NCBI GenBank assembly: GCA_022606135.1
Contig: JABYQN010000005.1
Coordinates: 2,418,001-2,482,000, forward strand
Direction: 5' to 3'
DNA: 64,000 bases
Origin: Fomes fomentarius
Lineage: Eukaryota; Basidiomycota; Agaricomycetes; Polyporales; Polyporaceae
Part shown: positions 22,601-32,725 of the stretch, one piece after another
How positions within the stretch are numbered: position 1 is the first letter of the stretch
How the letters are laid out: each line of letters begins with the position of its first letter
The notes under the pieces: generated by a model
The model's database searches: none
Seen by the model: only the letters and a program-made list of their open reading frames with translations
Told to the model about the DNA's origin: nothing
Translations under genes and position numbers: made by a program

Positions 22601-24697
22601 ATGAAGAGCGACTTCCTCGAGGAACTATACTTTTCTGCTGCCTTTCCTCTCCCCTTCCGCGTGCTGTGCCTCGTCGGACTCGGAATCCTTGGCTGGGCAA
22701 CAAACCTATACGGCCTGCACATATGGGGCATCGACGCCGCAGGAGTGCTTGACCTCAACAACTACGACGGATACCGCCTCACCTCACCACTGCCCACTGA
22801 CCACCGGACGGGATGGAAGCTCGTGCAGCATCCTGAGCAGACGTACAAGCCCGCGTACAGGCTTTTCGTCACGTATTCGGCGTGGGTGTTCGCTTGCTGG
22901 GTCGTGTTTCGGTATGCGACAAGAGAAGGGGTGGAAAGCGTGGATAGCTTCAAATTCGTGCCCGCGATCGCTGCGCTCGTTGTGGTGACTGCGCTCGTGT
23001 GCCCATTTAATGTCTTCCACAAGCCGGAGCGGGATAAATTTCTTGCGTGAGTGATCCTTCAATGCAACATGCGTCCCATGTCTAGCACGTAGCCACGCTG
23101 CTGTACGGACGTGAATATATGCGCGCATGCTGACGCTCGAAACCGACATATTATAGGGCGGTGCATAGGTGCTTGTTCCCGTCCCCGCACCGAGTGTACT
23201 TCTCGGACGTGGTGTTTGCGGATGTGTTCACCTCGTTTGCGAAGGTGCTCGGAGACGTGTGGCTGTCAATATTTATGCTGCTCCCTAGCGGAAGCTTGCT
23301 CGCAGAGCCTGCACAAGACGGGCTAGTGCGCTGGATTCTGCCTACAATCATGAGGTGAGTTTTAGTCGTCGATTCCTCCGACTTTCTGCTGTCTCTTTTC
23401 TCCGCATGAAGGTGTATCATCTGTGTGTCCATGCGTACTTCACTAGGTGCGCGCGAAGCGGACGCTCTTCGCTCGTGATCATGACCGCGCACGCAAATGC
23501 ACATGCTCGGGTACACTCGGGGACATGCCACTATTCATAACCTTCCTTTCGTTTGCCGAGCCATGTGAGCTACGCTGTGCAGCATATATCGCGTTCTGAC
23601 ATCACGGGATGCACATGACTCTTCCCCCCAGATTGGCCTCATATCATGTTCGGAAAACGAGCGCAACCTCATCTCCTTATATATAGTCCTCTGGTCTCGC
23701 CACTGCATATATGCGCTAAAATCCGCTCTTTGCAGTATCCCATACGCCGTCCGTCTACGACAGTGTCTGGTTGAGTACAACTCCCCAAACAATGACAGTC
23801 GTCGGCCACTATTCAATGCCCTCAAGTACGCTTCTTCCTTCCCCGTGATCTACCTCTCAGCAGCTCAGCGCATCGTCGTATCCGATATGATGGCTCTCAA
23901 GGGCGAGGGTGCCGCTAACGAAACATGGCACGGCGAGCATCAGCTATTCCGACTATGGTGCGCACTTGTCCATCTTCCGTCGATCCTGATCTAATCTCTT
24001 ACTACACCGCAGGCTCCTCGCGGCAGCAATCAACTCACTGTACTCCTTCTGGTGGGACGTAACAAACGATTGGGGTCTCAGTCTGCTACTACCACAACAT
24101 GCGGGCGGGGCCGCTCGCCCATTCTCACAACCGCCGCGACCGCTATTACTACCGCGTCTCCATTCCCGCTCGGCGCTCCTGAAGAATCCGCGAGGCTCCG
24201 TAGACGGGCTCCCAGACAGTGCCACTGATGACAGTACACAAACATTCGCGCATATCCAGGAACGTGGACCACATCCATGGGGTCTGCGCCCCGTTCTCCT
24301 TTTCCCGCTCTCCGTCTACCCCTTCGCGATCATTATCGACCTCATCCTGCGCCTCACATGGTCTGCGAAGCTCTCAAGCCACCTACACTCGTTCGCGGAA
24401 GGCGACTTAGTGATCTTCTGGATCGAGCTCGCCGAAGTCGTCCGGCGATGGCTCTGGGTCTTCCTGAGGGTCGAGTGGGAGCTCGTCAAGGAGACTACCA
24501 CTAATAATAGGGACACCCGGTCAACCCCGCCTGCGAAGCGGTCCGCGGGGCTGGGTCCCGGTGCGGAGGATCCGCGGGTGGGGGACATCGTGATGACCAC
24601 CCGCACCGCGAGGGATAGGGAGGAGACGATATTCGAGCATGACGACTTTGAGATGGTCAGCGCTGACATTGGCGGACACGACTCTACGGCCGTATAG
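22601..24697 (+). CDS. ERD1: ERD1/EXS-domain Golgi membrane protein
   Basis: Related to yeast Erd1, needed for retention of luminal ER proteins and for Golgi glycosylation and phosphate recycling; shares the EXS domain with Syg1/XPR1. Four exons (22601-23046, 23157-23354, 23736-23957, 24013-24697) give 516 residues. N-terminal part: MKSDFLEELYFSAAFPLPFR, then membrane spans such as VLCLVGLGILGWATNLYGL and FVPAIAALVVVTALVCPF. EXS marks: HRVYFSDVVFADVFTSFAKV, SIPYAVRLRQCLVEY, NALKYASSFPVIYL, FWWDVTNDWGLSLL, and near the end VIFWIELAEVVRRWLWVFLRVEWELV, the conserved helix before a disordered, acidic cytosolic tail. The second intron (381 nt) is long; the join S-I-P-Y across it fits the family, so no missing exon is suspected. 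Confidence 0.9.
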
Positions 24698-26086
24698 GCT
24701 GATTGGTTGGATTGTGCGGGTCACTGACTACCGCTGGTGAGTAAGCCTGGAGATAGATTGCATCGTTGGGGTTGTAGAGAACGATACACGATACACGGCT
24801 GCACGGGAGTCAGGGGCGGCGTTGAGTGCGTCTGCGCGCAGTGGGAAGGAAAGGACAGATGTGATTGCGGCTTCGCACTTGGTAGACTGGTGAGTGCGAG
24901 ACTAACTTCACATGAGAGTTGTGTTCACTTTGATGTTCTCCCACAGGTCTTCTATGCTATACTACTAATGTACTATTGCTATCGCGCTCTATCGCCGGTC
25001 TGCTGGTCGACTCCGACATGAATGTTACAGCTTGCACCCCGCCCTAGCCTCTGCATGCCATCATAGCACCGCAGGTGAAAGGCTTCTAGGATCTATAACT
25101 CAACGCCGAGGAGATCTGGAAGTATGAAAGGTCGTCGCGTGCAGAGCCATGTGAGTGAAAGTTGCATTTGTTTAGTGTCATGAGAACATGTGCGCCCGGC
25201 AACGCCGCGCCCATAGTGGCGTCCTCCACGAACAGAGTTAGGAAGAGCTAGGTACTGCGGGCTAGAATTGGCTTGCACAGCTGCAGAAATTGTCAGGAGA
25301 CGGGCGAGGGAGGCGAATAGGGAGTTAGGGGCACGGCGGCTGGGCCCGATAGATTCGGATTCGTGTGTTGAACGTTCAGCTGATCAGCGAGTTCCACAGC
25401 GCACGGCGGCCTATGACAGACAGGAACGTAGGGATTGATGACATGTATGGATGCAGCACCGAAGCTCTTCGGAAGGATTCGCGTGCATTTGGGTGAGAGA
25501 CTCGCTCGTAATCACTCTCGTTCTGCTATTCTTGCACGCTCGCCGGAAGACCTCGCGGGGCGGGGCGGAGGCGCGGGGGATATCGAACGAATCGCTGGCT
25601 GCTCATCCTTTACCCCACGCAGTCTTCCGTGTGGGGAACGGTCAGCTGACGTCGATGGCCCCCGGTTCACCCGGGTCGCGATGGCCGCTGCAAAAGAAGA
25701 GGAGGAGGGTTCGTGGACAGCCGGAAGGTGGCACACCCTCATCTGCCTTGCGATACATAAACGATAGTCCGCGCCCAGCGAAAGACAGGAGACTAGCTAT
25801 ACTCGCGCAGTCAGCAGGAACAATTCGGTGCGACGCCGCTCACACGTGCTCACAGACGACGTAGCTGGTGCGTACCAACAAGGTTCTTGGTGTATGCGGG
25901 CTCCTCCTTCGATTCCCGAGGGCCCTCCCTCCTTCGTTCGCTGCTTTCTATTAGCTGGCCCGCAGAATGCTGACCGGTGATGATTTAGCAGCCTGACCCG
26001 ATCCCACACGCACAAGCATATCCCTTCACATTCCCGCTAAGTGAACTGCCATCCCCATGACCATCCTCGCCCTCTCCTCGCCCTCC
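24698..26086. other. 1.4-kb intergenic region
   Basis: Lies between the ERD1-like gene and formate dehydrogenase, both on the plus strand. No gene, RNA or mobile element recognised. Probably 3' flank plus the formate dehydrogenase promoter. Confidence 0.5.
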
Positions 26087-26094
26087 TATATAAG
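26087..26094 (+). promoter_or_regulatory. TATA box of formate dehydrogenase
   Basis: TATATAAG at 92-99 nt upstream of the ATG at 26186, followed by a pyrimidine-rich leader. A clear TATA box fits a strongly expressed or inducible gene. Confidence 0.7.
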
Positions 26095-26185
26095 ACGGGG
26101 CCTTTTCTCCGCTGTCTCCAGGTCTCCACGCCTTCTCAGCTCTACTCATCTCGCCCCCTCTCTCACTCGCCACTCTACCGCCGGA

Positions 26186-27682
26186 ATGAAGGTTCGTGCT
26201 AGTCATGGTTCACAGTGTGTCACTGATGTCACACCGGCCTATCCTGTATGCAGGTACTTGCTGTGCTCTACAAGGGTGGTGAGGCCGCAAAGCAGGAGCC
26301 CCGTCTCCTTGGAACGATTGAGAACCAGGTATGCCTGCATCGCACTCGCCACTCATAGGTTCTCATGTGTGCCTTCACATAGCTCGGTCTTCGCCCATGG
26401 CTAGAGTCGCTCGGCCATGAATACATTGTCAGTTGGCTGTGCCGCATTGTGGATGTGAGAGTGTACTCAAGAAGTGATGCTGCAGGTCACGGACGACAAG
26501 GAGGGACCAGACTCTGTCTTCCAGAAGAACCTGGTCGATGTACGTTGCAAGCTCTCTCTTGTCCGACAGACGCTCACTAGCTGCTTTGCAGGCTGAGGTC
26601 ATCATCACGACCCCCTTCCATCCCGGCTACCTGACCCGTGACCTCATCGAGAAGGTGAGTATGAGTCTATTGTGCAGATGAAGGCGCGGGATCATGACGG
26701 CTCGTTCTTGACAGGCGAAGAACCTGAAGATCTGCATTACGGCTGGTGTCGGCTCGGACCACGTCGATCTCAACGCAGCGGCCGAGAAGGGCCTGCAGGT
26801 GCTCGAGGTCTCTGGCTCCAACGTCGTCTCCGTCGCAGAGCACGTTATCATGAGCATCCTCCTCCTCGTACGCAACTTCGTCCCCGCACACGAGGTCAGT
26901 ATCCAGTCCTCCTTCTTCCTCCCGAATTCATCGTCGCCCCCGTCTCTGACCCAACGGGATGCAACAGATGATCGAGCGCGGCGACTGGCAAGTCTCCGAC
27001 ATCGCCCGGGACGCATTCGACCTCGAGGGCAAGGTCGTCGGCACGATCGGCGCCGGCCGTATTGGCTACCGCGTCCTGCAGCGTCTCGTGCCCTTCAACA
27101 CCAAAGAGCTTCTCTACTACGACTACAACCCGCTCCCCGATAAGGCCGCCAAGGACGTCAACGCACGGCGCGTACTCGACCTGAAGGAGTTCGTAAGCCA
27201 ATGCGACGTGGTCACCGTCAACTGTCCCTTGCACGACGGCACCCGCGGACTCGTCAACGCGGACCTGCTCAAGCACTTCAAGAAGGGCGCGTGGCTCGTC
27301 AACACCGCCCGCGGGGCGATCTGCGACAAGGAAGCCGTCGCCGCTGCGCTCAAGGCCGGCCAGATCTCCGGCTATGCGGGCGACGTGTGGAACGTGCAGC
27401 CCGCGCCAAAGGACCACCCGTGGCGGACGATGAAGAACCCGCTTGGTGCTGGGAACGGCATGGTGCCGCACTACTCGGGCACGACGCTCGATGCGCAGGC
27501 GCGCTATGCGGCCGGCACGAGGAGCATCCTTGAGAACTACATTGCTGACAAGCCGCAGGAGGTACAGAATGTTATTGTTGGCAAGAGTGAGTCGCCTCCC
27601 TGTGCGAGTGTCGTGCGTTGTTCTGACACACCATTCATCTTCTATAGCCGGCTATGAGACCAAGGCGTACGGCCAGCGCTGA
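26186..27682 (+). CDS. FDH1: NAD-dependent formate dehydrogenase
   Basis: Oxidises formate to CO2 with reduction of NAD+; in wood-decay fungi this handles formate from oxalate breakdown. Eight exons (26186-26191, 26254-26328, 26383-26427, 26486-26539, 26592-26654, 26715-26894, 26968-27586, 27648-27682) give 358 residues, the normal length. The first coding exon is only ATG AAG. Family features in order: [61 protein letters not shown], the Rossmann motif [28 protein letters not shown], the Arg-containing NTARGAI, the PAPKDHPWR stretch and the catalytic His in [18 protein letters not shown]. Ends [11 protein letters not shown]. No mitochondrial presequence is seen, so it is probably cytosolic. 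Confidence 0.96.
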
Positions 27683-28036
27683 GCGAGACCATACGCTCGG
27701 ACGCTTGACGATGTACTACTATGTTATTGATCCGACATGTTGTACCACTATCCTCCTCTATCCAAGCAATGTCTCAGCCCCCATCCCTCCACATCTTGCG
27801 CCATTTGCGACTGCCACATACATCATGGGTGCGGCCTTATTCCCATCAATTGAAAGAAGTACCTGCATATGTACCTAGTTGTAGCCTCAGTCAATAGCAG
27901 AAAGCGCTCTTAAGAACGACTCATGTCGACTTGAATTCGGCTTCCCACCTCGCCGGCTTTCCAGAAGATCCGCGCAGGAACCCGGGTCCCGCATCGTGAG
28001 TAGCAGTGACAAACATAGCAGCATGTCTATACCGCA
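27683..28036. other. convergent 3' region between FDH and the GH45-like gene
   Basis: 354 bp between two stop codons; expected to hold both 3' UTRs. Nothing else recognised. Confidence 0.5.
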
Positions 28037-29395
28037 CTAACCCAACATGATGTACCCGGAGAGAGAACACAGTAACGACAGAATGAACAGCATATACAGT
28101 GGGAGCAGCGTGTGACCGATGTCCGGGACGGTGAGCACGGCGGCACCTCCGGCAGAGGTCGCGGTGTCTGGCCTAAATCCCCGGGACGGAGAAGACGATA
28201 GATATGTCAGCGAAGGTTGGGGGAAGAGGTTGAGAGTTGAGAGTTGAGAGTTGAGAGGAGCATACGTACGGGATGCCGTTGTCGTCTGAGAAGGACGGGC
28301 AGGTGTCGTTCGGGCTTCCCTGACATCGTGCGCACAGTTGGGAACGGGCGGAGAGTTAAGAGTTCGGGGACGGGGACGTACGGTGGGGTTGGCGGGACAG
28401 CATACGCTGGAGCCGTCGTCGACGCTGCCAAGTGCGGCAGCGTTCTTTGCGCCTGCCCAGGTGTCCAGGCAGTCGACGGACTGGTAGGACACGTTCCAGA
28501 CGCCGAAGTCCTTGCGCCCGACGCGGTGAGCATGTGCTGCACACACATCAATGAATCTGCAATTGCATCGCGCTGCTCACCTTGTAACCTGCGAGAGTGC
28601 AATTGAACGGGATGAGCGGGTGATAGATGGTATGCCTGTAGGCCGAGCCGTGAGGAACGCACCGTAGAAATCCTCGTCGGATGGGAAGAAGTCGTCTGGA
28701 ATGGCCGCAGATGGATATGCGAGGTCGAAGTTGATGTATTGGCCGCTCCTGGTCACGATTCGTGTTAGCGTCTTCTCTACTAGTCTCTACTCTATCGAAG
28801 ACATTCGCGAACGTTCGTGCAACGTTCTCGCGGCACAATTTATGGGCAAGTATTTCCCTCGGAGTCCTGCACTACCTCCCCAGCCATGTCTCTGCTGTGT
28901 CATTCGAAGGCTTGCTTGTCGAGGTGCACGGACGAGCGGACTGATCACGAGAGACACATGAATTCGAGTAAACGAAACGTACTGGTTGGGCTTCCCCGGC
29001 GTCGCCGAACACCATCCAACACCTCCCACCGCGGGACACAAGTCCGTGACTTTGACGACCACGCTCTTCTCCACGTCCGGAAAGAACGGCGGGGTGCCGG
29101 TGTAGGTGTTGAGCAGGGTGATTTTGAAGCACCGGCCGCACCCGGGCCCGTACGCGGTGCTGCTTCCGAACGCATACTGGCTCATCGCCACGGTGGGGTA
29201 TTTTGTGCTCGCGCCTGTGCAGCCGCAGGCTGCGATGTAGCCGTCGGGCAAGGTGTAGTGGGTGAGCGTCGCGGTGCCATCCGGAGGGTAGTCGATCCAA
29301 TTTGTTGCGACGGTCACGGTAGTAGAGACAGACAGAAGAAGCCAGAGCAGCGCGAGGCGCGGGGTATGGACATGGACAAGGAGTGGCAGGAGCAT
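28037..29395 (-). CDS. GH45-like endoglucanase / expansin-like (DPBB) secreted protein with membrane tail
   Basis: Six exons (29395-28983, 28748-28663, 28588-28581, 28510-28382, 28319-28270, 28172-28037) give 273 residues. An N-terminal hydrophobic segment (LALLWLLLSVSTTVTVA) acts as signal peptide. The double-psi beta-barrel core shows LTHYTLPDGYIAACGCTG, YGPGCGRCFKITL and VVVKVTDLCP, then GWCSATPGKPNQSGQYINFDLAYPSAAIPDDFFP. The Asp in KVTDLCP matches the catalytic acid of basidiomycete subfamily-C GH45 enzymes; expansin-like proteins share this fold and motif, so cellulase activity is not proven. After a Cys-rich part (VDCLDTW, SSVCCPANP, NDTCPSFS) the protein ends with a hydrophobic stretch (LLPLYMLFILSLLCSLSGYIML), which looks like a GPI-anchor signal or membrane anchor. 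Exon 3 is just 8 nt. It diverges from GCN5. Confidence 0.82.
28229..28257. repeat. 7-bp tandem repeat (GTTGAGA) inside the last intron of the GH45-like gene
   Basis: About four direct copies of GTTGAGA on the plus strand, within the intron 28269-28173. Intronic and likely length-variable. Confidence 0.8.
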
Positions 29396-29875
29396 GTCTA
29401 TTACATGTATGCTCGAAGGCAGGAGGGACTATGTTGCAGGTCTCGCCGGACTGGCCGTCATGGAGGAGGAGGACAAGGGTATTTTGGTGACCCGCGACGT
29501 ACGCAGCGCGGGACGGTTGGAAAAGATCTCATCAAAGTGACTGTGAGCCCCGTTCAAGGGCCATTCCATTCCCACTCGCAACCCAGTCAGTCCGCGTCAG
29601 GAGAGAAGCTGCACAATGAGCGAGCATGACGAGGAGAGCGGTGCCTCAGACATAGCTATCGTTGTCGAGACGGTCCGAGAGAACGAGCAGGCTGTTACTA
29701 GACTTTGGAGGCCGGAGCGGCGGCCGGGCCGTGCACTGGGGCGGGACACAGCCACCGCACTCGACTTGGGCGTTCTGGTAGTCATCATTGCAACACAACC
29801 CGCCGCCTCGGCCCTGGACGCACGCCGTCGCCGCGAAGTTCGAACACGCCTTAGCTTTCGACCCCGACGCCAGCG
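29396..29875. other. divergent promoter region of GH45-like gene and GCN5
   Basis: 480 bp between two start codons pointing away from each other. A minus-strand Cys-rich open frame ending at 29646 overlaps it and is discussed as a finding; an ATG frame on plus (29616-29879) reads MSEHDEESGASD but is not in frame with GCN5. Confidence 0.45.
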
Positions 29876-32339
29876 ATGAAGGTCCTATACCCCGCCTCCC
29901 ACGATATACCCAGTCTGCCCGACCCCCATCTCTCACTGAAGATCGCCCGCCACTCGCGCTGCTCCGCTTGTGCTCCATGTCTCGGTCTGCACCCCCCGCC
30001 CGGATGGCGAGTCTACTCGGACGCCTCGGACGGAAACGATTCGGACTCGGACGACGACGGAGAGCCACCCTCCAAGTACCTCGACCGCTGTGAATGCGGA
30101 CACAGTGTCTTGGCCCATGGCTCCGACATAACGTCCATCGGCCACGACGAGTTTGTCCGGAGAGGACGCGTCGCTGTACGGCTGGATGAATTGCTCGAGG
30201 TGAGTACCGGTCTTCGATGCGCATAGATGCACTGCTATAAGCCCTCCCTTTGATTCAAAGGTACGCTCTTTTGATGTGCATCATCTCGTCCCTATGCCCT
30301 TCATCGTCCGCTCGTAGGACTCCGGACGCCTCCTCGACTTCGACTATTCGGACGAGGACATAGACGGCCTCCGAAAGCAGATGCAGCTGCCAGAACCAGA
30401 ACCACAATCTCCCGCTAGCTCCTTGTCCGATGAATTGGACGCATTAGGTACGTACACATCGAAATCTTCTTTCTATTTTCCCCTCACGCCTCAGCAAACA
30501 TGGGTAGTGCCTTCATCTCAGGAGAAGCATCCACTGTCCCCTGCGTCTTCCTTTCTCAGCGATACCATAGACCGTCCGACGAAGAAACGACGCGTCTCGG
30601 TCGACTACTCCTCACTGAGTGAAGCGGAAGACGACGAGGACGACGAAGAGGAGGCCCCACTGGCAGCGCGCATCACCCGCCCTTTAGCAAACAAGAAGAA
30701 GGAGACCGGCGGCAAAGGGCAGCGAGGCGGCAAGACAAGCAAGAAAGCGAAAGCGCACACCGCACCTGCCAATCTTCCTCCGCCGACGGCCCAGGAACGA
30801 GAAGAGATGCGGCCTTCAAACGGGGTGAATAGGCGCGACGCCAAAGTGAAAGTCGAGGACAAGATGGATGAGAACCAGCTGTCCCGATTAGCCACCGGGG
30901 TCACAGTCGATACGTCCGGGCCAGCTTCGGCTGCGGTACGCGCTAACCACAGCCCTCCTGCATTTTGTGTGGCGCTGACGTGCGACTCTATCCTCAGCCT
31001 ACAGGAAAGCAGGAGAAGCTAGCGTACGTGGAGTTGCGCAAAGGTGTGATCCATGTAGTCGCCGTGGAGAACGATCGGCAACCACGGTCGTCGGTCATCT
31101 TGACGGGCTTGAAGACTCTGTTCCAGAAGCAGCTTCCAAAGATGCCTCGAGAGTACATCGCACGGCTGGTGTACGATTCGAACTCCAAGTGCTTAGCGAT
31201 CATCAAGCGCGGTTACAAAGTCGTAGGTGGCATCTGCTACCGCCCGTTTCCACATCGAGGCTTTGCAGAGATCGTCTTCTTCGCAACAGCGTCAATAGAT
31301 CAAGTCAAGGTGCGTCCCCGTCCCCGCTCTCCACACCTCGCCTAGCAGACCCAGAACTGACGGACGGACGGCCGACCGGTCGAACCAGGGCTACGGCGGA
31401 ATGCTGATGGACCACTACAAAGCACACATCCGCAAGACCTACCCAGACATGCTGTACTTCCTGACATATGCCGACAACTACGCCGTCGGCTACTTCCGCA
31501 AGCAGGGCTTCTCCAAAGAGATCACACTCGACCGCGCCGTCTGGGCGGGGTACATCAAGGACTACGAGGGCGGCACGATCATGCAGTGCAAGATGCTGCC
31601 CAAGGTCGACTATCTCGCCTGGCGCGACATCACGCAGCAACAGCGCGAGGCGGTGCTGAGCAAGATCAGGGAGAAGAGCCGTTCGCACATCGTGTACGAG
31701 GGGCTGCCGCAGTTCCAGGGCGGTGTCCCGGAGGGGGTGGCTGTCGACCCGAAGGACGTCCCGGGACTGCGGGAGAGCGGGTGGACGCCGTCGATGCAGA
31801 CAACGTGCGTGTGCCATGCGGTATCAGTACCGTGGATAGTTATGAGCATGGCTGACTACGTTACATTATGCGTTACGTATGGACAGCCCTGTGCGCCCGA
31901 CGGGACGTGGGGCAGAGCATACGGCGATGGAGAAGCTGCTGTCGGACCTCAAGGGCCACTCCTCTGCCTGGCCGTTCCTGCAGCCCGTCAACGCGAAAGA
32001 AGTCCCAGATTACTACGAGGTCATCGCACATCCCATGGGTGCGTCCGTTCCCCTTACTCTCCTCCCTCTTACTCATCCATACTGACATACCGTATACACA
32101 CGGGCAAAACGCACACAGACTTCAGCACGATGGAGCACAAGCTCGACACGAACCAGTACACGGACACGGACGCGTTCCTCGACGACGCCCAGCTCGTCTT
32201 CGACAACTGCCGCAGCTACAACCCCGAGGACACCGTGTACCACAAGTGCGCGATCCGCCTCGAGCGCTACATGCGCGAGCAGATGAAGGTCGTTGGCCTC
32301 GTGCGCAGCTCCAAGGTCAAGCGGGAGAGAGAGGAGTGA
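29876..32339 (+). CDS. GCN5: GCN5 histone acetyltransferase with bromodomain
   Basis: Catalytic subunit of SAGA/ADA; acetylates H3 N-terminal lysines. Six exons (29876-30199, 30318-30935, 30998-31309, 31389-31804, 31887-32038, 32119-32339) give 680 residues. The N-terminal exon has a Cys/His-containing module (CSACAPCLGLHPPPGWRVY and RCECGHSVLAHGSD) resembling the PCAF N-terminal region, absent from yeast Gcn5. A basic/acidic disordered linker follows. The HAT domain starts at KLAYVELRKGVIHVVAVEND; the catalytic Glu is in RGFAEIVFFAT, the acetyl-CoA loop is QVKGYGGMLMDHYK, and DNYAVGYFRKQGFSKEI follows. The bromodomain shows AWPFLQPVNAKEVPDYYEVI, HPMDFSTMEHKLD and FDNCRSYNPEDTVYHKCA. A 60-nt segment (30448-30507) has splice-like ends but no stop and is a multiple of three; it may be retained or removed, giving 680 or 660 residues. 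Confidence 0.95.
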
Positions 32340-32725
32340 CCCAGGGGCCGGGCTTAGGCTTGGGCTTGGTTGTTTGGGTGATCATGTAGTGCTCGCTTTT
32401 GTTTCTGCTGTAGCCATTTTGTACATCGTTGTGCCCACAGTACATGTTGTATCCTTATTCATAGTCATTCGGAACAGTCCTTTCTTCTTCAAGAAACCCA
32501 GTAGTCACAAGTGGGCGGGTGCTTCAGGTACGGTAAACACTGATCCCGGTGTCATCCTAACGAAGCAATTGCCGTCGCGGCCCATGATGATCAAAGAGAG
32601 TGCTAGTATTCTAACGAACGACGAGAGATAGAGAGAGAAAGACCGGACGTGGCGTGAACTCGACGACTGCAACATGTACAATATTCTAGCGACCAACCAG
32701 CACAATAACTGGTCACTCTACTTCT
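32340..32725. other. convergent 3' region between GCN5 and cyclophilin
   Basis: 386 bp between two stops; nothing else recognised. Confidence 0.5.

Noticed and set aside
25976..25996. Box C-like GTGATGA followed by CTGA upstream of formate dehydrogenase
   Set aside because: The two boxes are about 10 nt apart, far too close for a box C/D snoRNA.
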